From Thiothrix sp. (GTDB taxonomy: Bacteria > Pseudomonadota > Gammaproteobacteria > Thiotrichales > Thiotrichaceae): a stretch of 64,000 nt of DNA. The notes beneath the pieces were generated by a model. The model worked only from the letters and a program-made list of their open reading frames with translations. It ran no database searches and had not been told where the DNA came from. Made by a program: the position numbers and the translations under genes. The stretch lies in assembly GCA_008015155.1 (NCBI GenBank), contig SSFA01000039.1, positions 1 to 64,000 of the forward strand, in the 5' to 3' direction. Shown one piece after another: positions 50,835 to 60,566 of the stretch (positions are counted from its first letter, which is position 1; every line of letters begins with the position of its first letter).

Positions 50835-52922
50835 ATGAAGCCATTGATAACGTGCTCTGCTAAATTGAGCCGCCATTTCGGTTTAGCCGCCTTGCTTGAA
50901 GCACCGCTGATTTATGCCAAAGAGGCTAGTCAGGTCATTGATGCACAAGCCGTGTTAGCTTGGGGGCGTAAACCTAGTGCGACTAAAGCTGAGCACTTGG
51001 CACAAACCTTAAATCTGCCAGTATGGCGTTTGGAGGATGGATTCATCCATTCGTTGGGGCAGGGCGTTTTAGGTGCTAAGTCCTACTCCTTAGTGCTTGA
51101 TCGACAGGGCATTTATTATGACGCAACTCAGGCTTCTGATTTAGAGGATTGGCTAGCTAACGATCCAGAGCGTCGCTTGTTGGATAGTCAGTTATTAGCT
51201 AGAGCTGAGCAATTAATTCAAGACATTAGATACCATCGTGTCTCTAAATATAATAATGCCAGTCTAAATAGTGCTTCATTGCGCTTACCAGCTGGAAAAA
51301 AAGTGTTGGTGGTCGATCAAACTGCGGGCGATATGTCTCTTAAATACGGTTTGGTATCAGAAACTAGTGCTGAGCAAATGTTGAGGGCTGCTTTAACCGA
51401 GCACCCTGAGGCACAGATCTTAGTCAAAACTCATCCGGATGTGATTGTTGGTAAAAAACGGGGGTGTTGTCCAACAAATTTCCAGCACCCCCGGCTACAT
51501 TGGATCAGCCAAGCGATTAATCCCCTGAGCTTATTGGCTGAAGTGGAGCATGTTTATGTTTTAACTTCACAGCTAGGTTTTGAAGCTTTGCTGATGGCTA
51601 AGCCGGTCACTTGTTTTGGTGTGCCTTTTTATGCAGGCTGGGGATTAACGGATGATCGTGCAGATCACTCTTTAGCGGTTTTTCAGCGGCGTCAGCGTAA
51701 GCGTTCAGTTATTGAAGTATTTGCTGCAGCCTATTTACTGTATTCGCGCTACCTTGATCCAGAACAGGGAACTCGTTGTGAGCTTGAGCGAGTAGTCGAG
51801 TATATCGCTCTGCAAAACCACTATTCCTTGCTCAATGCTGGGTCTTTGTATGGCTTTGGCTTTAGCTTTTGGAAGCGTAATTATATTAAGCGCTTTCTCT
51901 ATGCACCCCAGAGCCAAGTAAAATTTGTTTGGAAAAAGTCGCAAGCTTTAAAACAAGGATTTAATCAAAATTCTCGTTTAGTAGTCTGGGGCGAGCGTGC
52001 TGCGCCTGAGGTGCAAGCGCTGTCATTGGCTACTAAAGTTCCAGTCTGGCGTGTCGAGGATGGTTTTATTCGCTCCGTAGGATTAGGGTCTGATTACACC
52101 CCTCCGCTATCTTTAGTAGTCGATCAAAGGGGCATTTATTACGACCCAAACCAAGCCAGTGATCTAGAAAATTACCTTGAGAATAGTGATTTTTCCCCTA
52201 AATTGCTCGAACGTGCGTCCCTTTTACGCAACAGGCTGTTGCAAAATCGACTCAGCAAGTACAATCTTGGAGCGGAGTCAGTAGTGGATGCGATTAAGGC
52301 AACTCCAGGTCAGCAAATTATCTTAGTGCCAGGCCAAGTGGAAGATGATGTTTCGATTCGTAAAGGTTGTGTGGATATTGCGGATAATACTGCTTTACTA
52401 AAAGCGGTAAGAGCTGCAAAGCCTGAGGCTTATATCATTTATAAGCCACATCCTGATGTTGTGAGCGGGAATCGTCAAGGCAAGGTCGAAGCGGGTGTGC
52501 TTAAGCAATACAGTGATTTAGTGCTTGAAGATGCGAGTATCCCTGATTGTTTAGATGCAGTTGATGCAGTGCATACGATGACCTCGTTGGTGGGTTTTGA
52601 GGGCTTGTTACGTGGCAAGCAGGTTGCTTGTTATGGCTTACCCTTTTATGCAGGCTGGGGTCTAACCACGGATCGGCATAAAATTAAGCGGCGTACTCGA
52701 CATTTAAATCTCGATCAACTTGTTGCTGCTACCTTAATCTTGTATCCGCGCTACATCAATTGGCAGACTGGGGCTTTCACCACGCCTGAGTACGCTGTTG
52801 AACTATTATACCGCCAATTGCAGGAGCAAGGCGGTCAACAGAAAAATAAAGTGAATTGGTTATATCGCCAAGCGCGGAAAGTGGTGCATGTATATCGTGG
52901 GGTTTTCAAGTTCAGGTATTAA
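50835..52922 (+). CDS. kpsC: Capsule beta-Kdo transferase KpsC
   Basis: KpsC builds the poly-Kdo linker on lyso-phosphatidylglycerol for ABC-exported capsules. The 695-residue protein is the usual tandem duplication. The N-terminal half has WGRKPSATKAEHLA, VWRLEDGFIHSLGQG and DRQGIYYDATQASDL. The C-terminal half has WGERAAPEVQAL, VWRVEDGFIRSVGLG and DQRGIYYDPNQASDL. Each half also has a KTHPDV/KPHPDV motif and an FYAGWGLT motif. It confirms that the kpsMTED-like genes belong to a Kdo-linked capsule. It is 45 bp upstream of the PKS on the same strand. KpsS and Kdo-supply genes are not in the window. Confidence 0.93.
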   Translation: MKPLITCSAKLSRHFGLAALLEAPLIYAKEASQVIDAQAVLAWGRKPSATKAEHLAQTLNLPVWRLEDGFIHSLGQGVLGAKSYSLVLDRQGIYYDATQASDLEDWLANDPERRLLDSQLLARAEQLIQDIRYHRVSKYNNASLNSASLRLPAGKKVLVVDQTAGDMSLKYGLVSETSAEQMLRAALTEHPEAQILVKTHPDVIVGKKRGCCPTNFQHPRLHWISQAINPLSLLAEVEHVYVLTSQLGFEALLMAKPVTCFGVPFYAGWGLTDDRADHSLAVFQRRQRKRSVIEVFAAAYLLYSRYLDPEQGTRCELERVVEYIALQNHYSLLNAGSLYGFGFSFWKRNYIKRFLYAPQSQVKFVWKKSQALKQGFNQNSRLVVWGERAAPEVQALSLATKVPVWRVEDGFIRSVGLGSDYTPPLSLVVDQRGIYYDPNQASDLENYLENSDFSPKLLERASLLRNRLLQNRLSKYNLGAESVVDAIKATPGQQIILVPGQVEDDVSIRKGCVDIADNTALLKAVRAAKPEAYIIYKPHPDVVSGNRQGKVEAGVLKQYSDLVLEDASIPDCLDAVDAVHTMTSLVGFEGLLRGKQVACYGLPFYAGWGLTTDRHKIKRRTRHLNLDQLVAATLILYPRYINWQTGAFTTPEYAVELLYRQLQEQGGQQKNKVNWLYRQARKVVHVYRGVFKFRY
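51459..51493 (+). repeat. GC-rich inverted repeat within kpsC
   Basis: CGGGGGTG at 51459-51466 pairs with CACCCCCG at 51486-51493, extended by further pairs to about 11 bp. It is translated as part of KpsC just after the KTHPDV motif and makes an unusually strong hairpin in an otherwise moderate-G+C gene. Confidence 0.5.
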
Positions 52923-52967
52923 CCCTGTAGAATGCGCCCTTGGCCTATCCTCCTGATTTTTTAGACT

Positions 52968-55900
52968 GTGACCATTGTGAGTAATAAAAAAACGACTTCT
53001 CAAGCCTGCATGCATGAAAAAATAGCGATTGTAGGTATAGCTTGCCGCTTACCTGGTGGTATTGCCTCTTTGGATGACTATTGGCGGGTTTTAAGTCAAG
53101 GGCAAGATGTTGTCACAGAAATTAGCAACGAACGCTTTGGCACGGAGTTTTTCCAACACCCCAACCGCAAAGAAGCAGGTAAAAGTGTTACCTTTTCTGC
53201 GGGTGTTTTGCATGATGTTGAGCATTTCGATGCAGCTTTCTTCGGCATATCCCCACGTGAAGCGGAACAAATGGACCCGCAACAACGCTTGTTGTTGGAG
53301 TTAGCTTGGGAAGCCTTAGAAAATGGTGGTCAAATTCCAGACCAGCTGGCAGGTTCTGATTGTGCAGTGTATGTAGGTATTGCTAGTACCGATTATTTGA
53401 ATCGGCGAGTTGATGATCCAGCCTCAATGGATGCTTACACCATGACGGGCAATACGGCGAGTATTGCTTCCAACCGTATCTCCTATATTTTGGATTTACA
53501 CGGTCCGAGTGTTTCAGTCGATACGGCCTGTTCCTCTTCTTTGGTAGCGGTGCATCAAGCTTGCCAAGCGATTCGTAGCGGTGAAGCGAGTATGGCGATT
53601 GCAGGAGGCGTGAATATGCTGCTGCATCCTTTTGCCTTTGTTGGCTTCTCACAAGCATCGATGCTGTCAGCACGGGGGCGTTGTCGTACTTTCGATGCTA
53701 GTGGTGATGGCTATGTACGTGCGGAAGGTGCTGCCGTTTTATTCTTAAAGCCACTCGCACAAGCTGAGGCCGATGGCGATCCCATTCATGCAGTGATCGT
53801 CAATTCAGGGATTAATGCAGACGGTAAAACTAATGGTATTACCGTACCTAGTTATAACCAACAAGGTAAATTATTACGTCGGGTTTATAGTGCTGCAGAT
53901 GTTGATGTGAATGATCTAGTGTATTTGGAAGCGCACGGCACTGGTACATCGGTGGGTGATCCGATTGAGACACGTGCCATTGGTGAGGTGCTCGGGCAGG
54001 CTCGTCATCCAGATAATCCCTTATTGATTGGCTCGGCCAAAAGCAATCTAGGGCATTTAGAAACAGCCTCTGGAATGGCTGGTTTGCTTAAGGCAGTTCT
54101 GACCCTAGAAAAGCAGGCTTTGCCGCCATCAATTCATGTTGAAACCTTTAACCCCAAAATTGACTTTGCAGGCCTCAATCTAAAAGTAGTGACTGAGCTT
54201 ACGCCCTTAAAAGCGACTCAGCGCCGTCAGTTGGTTGGTATTAATTCATTCGGTTTTGGTGGGGCTAATGCGCATGTCTTAATTGAATCGTATAAGCCAA
54301 GCTTAGCCATAAACGCTACTAGCTCGCAGCTCACTCAACTCCCGCCGCTATTGTTGTCTGCTCGTGGAGAGCCTGCTTTAAAAGCAATGGCTAGCCAATA
54401 TGCTGAACTATTAACAGATGAAACCAAGGCTTATGAGGATATTGCTTGGAGTTTAGCTAAGCATCGAACGCATTTACCACAGGGCTTAGTGGTAGCTGCG
54501 CCGACTCGGGCAGAAGCCATTCAGGTTTTACAACAGTATGCAGAAGGCAAGAAAAATCTAGAGTATTTGGTTGAAGGGCGCGTTTTAGCTAAAGGAACAC
54601 CACTTGCTTTAGTATTCTCTGGAAATGGCTCGCAATGGCAAGGTATGGGGGCGGTGCTATTTGAGCACGACTTAGTGTTCCGTGCCGCCGTTGAAGAAGT
54701 TGAGCAGTTATTAAATCCATATGTGGACTATTCGCTGATTGCTGAGTTTAAAGCTAGCGCTGAGCAATCGCGTTTGCATCTGACTGAAATTGCGCAGCCT
54801 TTACTTTTCGCTTTGCAAGTGGGCTTAGTGCGGGTTTTACAAGCAGCCGGTATTAAAGTTTATGCGACTTTAGGGCATAGCGTCGGTGAAGTGGCAGCCG
54901 CTTGGGCAGCAGGGGCTTTATCTTTGGAACAAGCCGTGCGTGTTATTTATGAGCGTAGTCATGCTCAAGGTAAAACGCGTGGACAAGGCCGCATGGCTGC
55001 CGCCAGTTTAGGCCTCATTGCTATGCAGGCAAAACTTAAGGCTCTGGGCCTGCAAGATAAAGTGGAAATTGCGGGAATCAATAGCCCTAATGCAGTGACT
55101 TTATCGGCGAGCTTAGCGGATCTTGAAATCCTTAAACTGTCGTTTGAGCAGGATAAAGTATTCTTCCGCATTCTTGATCTGGACTACGCTTTCCATAGTC
55201 ATTGGATGGATAGCACTAAAGCGGATTTATTGGCCGCTTTAGAAGGCTTACAGCCCGTTAATAAAGATACAGGCATTCAGTTTATCTCTACCGTCTATGG
55301 GCGGGCGATGGCAGGCTCAGAGCTAACAGCTGAGTATTGGTGGAATAATATCCGTCAACCGGTTGCCTTTGAAGCAGGTATGAATCTACTACTGGATAGC
55401 GGTGTAAAAGCTTTCCTTGAAATAGGGCCACATCCGATTTTACGTTCTTATATTAAAGAATGCATGGCGGCTAAATCAGTAGAAGGACTTAGCTTAGGCA
55501 GTGATCAACGCCATGCTGAGCAAGCTTTGACTGCGAAGAAGACCGCTTATAGTGCTTGGCTGGCGGGTGGTGAATTAGATTTATCACTAGCCTTTCCTGC
55601 AGGCGGGCGTTTCATTCCCTTACCGAATTATCCATGGCAGCGAGAGCGTTATTGGTATCCTTTGACCAATGAAGGCCCCAACTTAGTGAATCGCCAACGG
55701 GTGCATCCTTTATTAGGTTATCGCTTAAAAGATGCTGATGCCACTTGGGAGAACCAGCTCGATACTGCGAAGTTGCCTTATTTAGCTGACCACATTGTTG
55801 ATGGTGCAGTGATTGTACCTGCGGCAGCTTATGTAGAAATGGCCTTAGCTGCTTCTGCACAATGGCAAGAGCTGGCAAGTCATACGTTAGAAAATTTCGA

Positions 55901-58900
55901 AATCCATGCACCTATTATGCTGGAAGAAAGCATTATTAAATTAGTGCGCTTCAGCTTGCAGATGAGTGATGGCAGCTTCACCATTACCAGTCGTGACCGT
56001 CTGAGTGACAATCCTTGGACTGTTAATGTGGTTGGGCGCTTAACAGGATTGGTGCTAAAAGAGGTTAATGAGCTTAAACCTGTAGATAATAGCCTCAAAG
56101 CTCAAGCCGCGATTACAGCGCAAGAGCATTATCAGCTAACGGAAGCGGTGGGTTTAACTTATCTAGCAGCGTTCCAAGGTGTTAAGCAAGTATGGGTTAA
56201 GGGGCAAACGGCTTTAGCAGACTTGCAGATTCCTGAGAGTCTGGAAGCTTCATTTGCCAAACATTTGCTGCATCCAGCTTTATTGGATGCAGGTTTCCAA
56301 GTATTAGTGGATATTTTCCGTGAAGATATTCAACAGGGTCAGTTCGCAGCACTGATTCCAATTCAAATTACTAAGCTAAATTTATTTCAAGCCTCCGCTC
56401 GCGTGCGATCGCTACAGGTTAAGCTTAAAAAGCAAAGTCCACGCTCGGTACTGGCTGATTTTGTTTTATGGGATGAACAAGGCGAGCTTGTCGCTGAACT
56501 GTTGAATTGTCGTTTCCGCGCAGTGCAATTTGCGCGTACACGCCAGACCCAGCCTGAGCTGTATGAGTTTATCAAAATTCCTAAGCCCTTAGTGACTCAG
56601 GCCGATCTAACGCCAGCTATTAATATTAAGCAGTTAATCCAAGCAGCTGAGCAAGTTTTAGAAGCTCAGGAGGCTAACTTACAACGCCAGAAGCATTTTA
56701 CGCAGATTGCTCCACTTTTTGATGTATTGGCAACAGCGTTTGTTTGGGAAGCCTTGCAACCGCTATTGGCGAGTTATTCGGAGCCAGTTTCATTACAAAC
56801 CCTGCAAGCTGATCATGCGCTTGTACCTGAGCAACAACCCTTACTCCAGCGCCTACTCAATTTATTAGAAGAGGACTGTTTAGCTGAGCAAACGCCGCAG
56901 GGTTGGCAATTAGCAGAAGAGGCGGAACTTCCAAGCGCCCAAGATATTTGGCTAGCTATCTTAGGTGATTCTCCAGCTCATGTACCTGAGTTAGTTCTCT
57001 TAGGACGTTGTGGTGAGCATTTACTAGAAGTTTTGCAAGGTAAAGTCGATCCAGCGAGTTTGTTGCTACCTGCGAAAAGCAGTAATTATGAGCATTGGCT
57101 CGATAGTTCACCTAGTTTGCGGGCGAGTAATTTAGCCTTAGCTGCGATGCTCAAACAGTTAGTATCTGATTGGCCAGTCGCACAACGTTTAAGAATTTTA
57201 GAGCTATCTGGTGAGAGAGCTGCTTTAACGCAATTGATCGTGCCGGTGCTGTCTTGTAAGCAGGTCGATTATTGTTTTACTGATCGCGATGCGAGTCATT
57301 TGGCGCTGGCTAGCGAAGAGTTTAAAGCCTTTCCAAATTTCACTACGCAACTACTAAGTCCTGAGTTTACTAGCGAACAAGCGGCTAGTTTAGTTCAGGA
57401 GGGTAAATTCGATCTGGTAGTTTGTGCGCAAACTTTAGAAAACTGGGGTGACCTTGATCAGTTTCTGCCACGTTTATCTCAGCTTGCCAAACCTAATGCC
57501 TTAATTTTGTTTGCACAGGCTGCATCGAGCCGTTTCTTAGATCTCACTCAAGGTTTACAACCGCATTGGTGGCTACCGGTTGCTGATGAAACAGGCCAAC
57601 ATTTTGTAGCGCGTTTGCATACACCGCAAGAGTGGCAGGCTTTGTTAGCTAAGCATCGCTTTGACCAGACTCGAATTAGTTTCGAGCCTTATGATCAGGA
57701 GAATGAAGCCGGGGCTTTTATCGTGGCCGCTCAACTCAATACTGAGATTGCGGTACAGAAACCCAATATTGCTAGTCAATCTTGGTTAATCTTGGCTGAT
57801 GAATTAGGTTATTCGGCCGATTTGGCGAGTGCACTGCAAGATACGCTCATGAGTTATGCGCAGCAGGTGACCGTGCAGACTGAATTTACCTCTGCTAGCC
57901 AATTTGACCATATTATCCATTTACAGGGCTTGTGTTTTAATGAGCCAGTGGACTTATTGGCTTTACAAGAACAACGTTGTATTAGCACTTTAGGTTTAGT
58001 CCAAGCTTTAGATAAAGCAGCTATTACTACTCAGTTGTGGTTAGTGACCGCAGGTGCTATGGAGGGAACTCAGCCAGCACAAGCACCGCTGTGGGGTCTA
58101 GGACGGGTACTGATGAATGAGCACCCTGACCTCAAGGTCAAGCTCATTGATTTGCAGAAAAGTCCAAGTTCGACTGAAGCAGCGAAATTGTTAGTGCAAG
58201 AATATCTGTCTGCCGATGCTGAGGATGAGGTGCTCATTTCCACGGGTCAGCGTCAAGCCTTGCGTTTACATCAGACAGCACTGCTAGCATCTGAGCCCAC
58301 TACACCTGCTGTTGCCTTAGATTTCACTGCACCCGGTTTATTAAAGCATCTTTATTGGCGAGCCTTACCTGAGCAGGTTTTACAGGCTGATGAAATTGAA
58401 ATCCTCCCCAAAGCTACTGGCTTAAATTTCCGTGATGTCATGTATGCGATGGGCTTACTCTCGGATGAGGCAGTAGAAAACGGCTTTGCGGGTGCTTCCT
58501 TAGGCATGGAGTTGTCGGGCGTTGTACAGCGAGTAGGTAGGAGTGTCACTGATTTCAAAGTAGGGGATGCCGTTATTGGTTTTGCGCCAGCTTGTTTTAG
58601 TACACGGGTGATTACTCGCACCACTGCAGTTGCGCATAAGCCCAGCGGCTGGAGCGATGAAGAAGCGGCTACCGTGCCAACGACTTTCTTTACAGTTTAT
58701 TATGCCTTACAACATCTAGCCCAGCTGGAGCCTGGAGAGCGTATTCTGATTCACGGAGCTTCAGGTGGAGTAGGCTTAGCCGCGATTCAGTATGCGCGTT
58801 ATAAAGGTGCTGAAATCTTCGCTACGGCTGGTACGGATGAGAAACGTGATTTTGTACGTTTAATGGGGGCAGATCATGTCTTAGATTCGCGTAGCCTTAA

Positions 58901-60563
58901 ATTCGCCGAAGATGTGATGCGTTTAAGCCAAGGTCAGGGGGTGGATGTAGTCCTCAACTCTATTTCGGGTGAAGCAATTAACCGCAACTTGAGTATCTTG
59001 CGTCCCTTTGGCCGTTTCCTTGAATTAGGCAAGCGGGATTTCTACGAGAATAGCAAGATCGGTTTACGTCCTTTCCGCAATAATATTTCTTATTTTGGGA
59101 TTGATGCAGATCAGTTACTCATAGAGCGTCCACAGTTGGCTGGACGTTTATTCCAAGAAATGATGAGCTTATTCCAAGCTGGTGTGCTGCGCCCACTGCC
59201 GCACCGAGTATTTACAGCACAGCGCATTCAAGAAGCTTTCCGTTATATGCAGCAATCACGGCAAATTGGCAAAGTGATTGTATCTTTTGAAACTGAGCAA
59301 CTACAGCCCAGCCTTCCGGTTAAGACCGAAGGCCATTTGCAGTTAAAGGCAGAAGCAAGTTATCTGATTACCGGCGGTTTAAGCGGTTTTGGCTTGAAAA
59401 CGGCTATCTGGCTAGCTGAAAAAGGTGCAAAGACACTCGTGCTATTAAGTCGCAGTGGTCAAGCTTCTGCAGAGGATCGGGAGAGTCTAGAGCGATTAAC
59501 AGCAGCTGGAGTGCAATGGGTTACTTATGCCTGTGATGTGACTGATAAGGATGCTTTGGCGGATGTCTTTGCTGAGATTCAAGCGAAGTTACCACCCCTG
59601 ACTGGCATTATTCACGCTGCTATGGTTTTAGACGATATTATCCTGCGTAATATGAGTGCGGATAGTTTCCGCAAGGTCAGCGCGCCGAAGATGTTGGGTG
59701 CTTGGCATTTGCACGAACTCACTGAGGATTTAGCACTCGATTTCTTTGTGATGTATTCCTCTATTACCACTTACTTAGGAAATCCGGGGCAAGCTAATTA
59801 TGTAGCCGCAAATCTCTTTTTGGAGTCTTTAGCGGAGTATCGCCGTCAACAAGGTTTGCCAGCTAGCTTCGCTGCCTGGGGGCCAATCGCTGATGCTGGT
59901 TATCTCACACGTAATGAGGCAGTGAAAGATGCCTTACAAAGCCGGCTAGGTGGTGCTGCTATCACCACTGCTCAAGCTTTAACTGTTTTAGAGCAGTTGC
60001 TACAAAGTCAGCAAACCGGTGTAGCAGTGGTGAATTGGGATTGGAGTACGCTGCAACGAGTCATGCCGAATGCCCGCTCGGCTAAATTTAGTGAGTTGCA
60101 ACATGCGTTAGCGGGTGGCGATGAAACTAATGAGGAAGCAAAGGATATCCATGAACTAGTGGCAGGTTTAAGCCCTGAGGCGACTCACAAGTTGGTCACT
60201 GAAATGTTACTCGCTGAAGTCGGGCATATTCTGCGCTTACCGAATGATAAACTATCAGCTGATAAGTCGGTGTTTGATTTAGGCATGGATTCTTTGATGG
60301 GGATGGAATTAGTGCTCGCGATTGAGGAGCGTTTTAAAGTACGCTTACCTGTAATGGCTTTGACTGAGGGGGCCACGGTAAGTCGGATCGCTGAGAAAAT
60401 CGTTTCCCACTTACATCCACAAGACTCGGGTGCTACACCGACCGAGCAAGAACTGAAACAACAATCGATTGCAGCGGTTGTAAAAAAACATGGTTCAGAC
60501 ATGACAGATGCTGAGCTAGCACAATTAGCTGCCAATTTATCGGCAGAAGAGGCGAGGAATTAA
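52968..60563 (+). CDS. Single-module reducing type I polyketide synthase (KS-AT-DH-MT*-ER-KR-ACP)
   Basis: The 2531-residue enzyme has all domains of one highly reducing module. KS (about 15-440): Cys188 in DTACSSS, His323 in EAHGTGT, His363 in SNLGH. AT (~540-830): Ser638 in GHSVGE; the YAFH motif resembles the malonyl-type HAFH. DH (~912-1190): His942 in HIVDGAVIVP and Asp1107 in HPALLDAGFQ. A region at ~1230-1620 looks like a degenerate C-methyltransferase. ER (~1780-2100): HGASGGVGLAA. KR (~2125-2330): TGGLSGFGL, B-type LDD motif, and YSSI/NYVAAN. ACP: Ser2442 in DLGMDSLMG. No thioesterase is present. It starts at a GTG; an ATG 14 codons later is an alternative. The product should be a saturated acyl chain if used iteratively. 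Confidence 0.95.
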   Translation: MTIVSNKKTTSQACMHEKIAIVGIACRLPGGIASLDDYWRVLSQGQDVVTEISNERFGTEFFQHPNRKEAGKSVTFSAGVLHDVEHFDAAFFGISPREAEQMDPQQRLLLELAWEALENGGQIPDQLAGSDCAVYVGIASTDYLNRRVDDPASMDAYTMTGNTASIASNRISYILDLHGPSVSVDTACSSSLVAVHQACQAIRSGEASMAIAGGVNMLLHPFAFVGFSQASMLSARGRCRTFDASGDGYVRAEGAAVLFLKPLAQAEADGDPIHAVIVNSGINADGKTNGITVPSYNQQGKLLRRVYSAADVDVNDLVYLEAHGTGTSVGDPIETRAIGEVLGQARHPDNPLLIGSAKSNLGHLETASGMAGLLKAVLTLEKQALPPSIHVETFNPKIDFAGLNLKVVTELTPLKATQRRQLVGINSFGFGGANAHVLIESYKPSLAINATSSQLTQLPPLLLSARGEPALKAMASQYAELLTDETKAYEDIAWSLAKHRTHLPQGLVVAAPTRAEAIQVLQQYAEGKKNLEYLVEGRVLAKGTPLALVFSGNGSQWQGMGAVLFEHDLVFRAAVEEVEQLLNPYVDYSLIAEFKASAEQSRLHLTEIAQPLLFALQVGLVRVLQAAGIKVYATLGHSVGEVAAAWAAGALSLEQAVRVIYERSHAQGKTRGQGRMAAASLGLIAMQAKLKALGLQDKVEIAGINSPNAVTLSASLADLEILKLSFEQDKVFFRILDLDYAFHSHWMDSTKADLLAALEGLQPVNKDTGIQFISTVYGRAMAGSELTAEYWWNNIRQPVAFEAGMNLLLDSGVKAFLEIGPHPILRSYIKECMAAKSVEGLSLGSDQRHAEQALTAKKTAYSAWLAGGELDLSLAFPAGGRFIPLPNYPWQRERYWYPLTNEGPNLVNRQRVHPLLGYRLKDADATWENQLDTAKLPYLADHIVDGAVIVPAAAYVEMALAASAQWQELASHTLENFEIHAPIMLEESIIKLVRFSLQMSDGSFTITSRDRLSDNPWTVNVVGRLTGLVLKEVNELKPVDNSLKAQAAITAQEHYQLTEAVGLTYLAAFQGVKQVWVKGQTALADLQIPESLEASFAKHLLHPALLDAGFQVLVDIFREDIQQGQFAALIPIQITKLNLFQASARVRSLQVKLKKQSPRSVLADFVLWDEQGELVAELLNCRFRAVQFARTRQTQPELYEFIKIPKPLVTQADLTPAINIKQLIQAAEQVLEAQEANLQRQKHFTQIAPLFDVLATAFVWEALQPLLASYSEPVSLQTLQADHALVPEQQPLLQRLLNLLEEDCLAEQTPQGWQLAEEAELPSAQDIWLAILGDSPAHVPELVLLGRCGEHLLEVLQGKVDPASLLLPAKSSNYEHWLDSSPSLRASNLALAAMLKQLVSDWPVAQRLRILELSGERAALTQLIVPVLSCKQVDYCFTDRDASHLALASEEFKAFPNFTTQLLSPEFTSEQAASLVQEGKFDLVVCAQTLENWGDLDQFLPRLSQLAKPNALILFAQAASSRFLDLTQGLQPHWWLPVADETGQHFVARLHTPQEWQALLAKHRFDQTRISFEPYDQENEAGAFIVAAQLNTEIAVQKPNIASQSWLILADELGYSADLASALQDTLMSYAQQVTVQTEFTSASQFDHIIHLQGLCFNEPVDLLALQEQRCISTLGLVQALDKAAITTQLWLVTAGAMEGTQPAQAPLWGLGRVLMNEHPDLKVKLIDLQKSPSSTEAAKLLVQEYLSADAEDEVLISTGQRQALRLHQTALLASEPTTPAVALDFTAPGLLKHLYWRALPEQVLQADEIEILPKATGLNFRDVMYAMGLLSDEAVENGFAGASLGMELSGVVQRVGRSVTDFKVGDAVIGFAPACFSTRVITRTTAVAHKPSGWSDEEAATVPTTFFTVYYALQHLAQLEPGERILIHGASGGVGLAAIQYARYKGAEIFATAGTDEKRDFVRLMGADHVLDSRSLKFAEDVMRLSQGQGVDVVLNSISGEAINRNLSILRPFGRFLELGKRDFYENSKIGLRPFRNNISYFGIDADQLLIERPQLAGRLFQEMMSLFQAGVLRPLPHRVFTAQRIQEAFRYMQQSRQIGKVIVSFETEQLQPSLPVKTEGHLQLKAEASYLITGGLSGFGLKTAIWLAEKGAKTLVLLSRSGQASAEDRESLERLTAAGVQWVTYACDVTDKDALADVFAEIQAKLPPLTGIIHAAMVLDDIILRNMSADSFRKVSAPKMLGAWHLHELTEDLALDFFVMYSSITTYLGNPGQANYVAANLFLESLAEYRRQQGLPASFAAWGPIADAGYLTRNEAVKDALQSRLGGAAITTAQALTVLEQLLQSQQTGVAVVNWDWSTLQRVMPNARSAKFSELQHALAGGDETNEEAKDIHELVAGLSPEATHKLVTEMLLAEVGHILRLPNDKLSADKSVFDLGMDSLMGMELVLAIEERFKVRLPVMALTEGATVSRIAEKIVSHLHPQDSGATPTEQELKQQSIAAVVKKHGSDMTDAELAQLAANLSAEEARN

Positions 60564-60566
60564 GCC

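Noticed and set aside
55612..56098. Minus-strand open frames inside the PKS gene
   Set aside because: They lie fully within conserved PKS domains and show no recognisable motif; treated as shadows.
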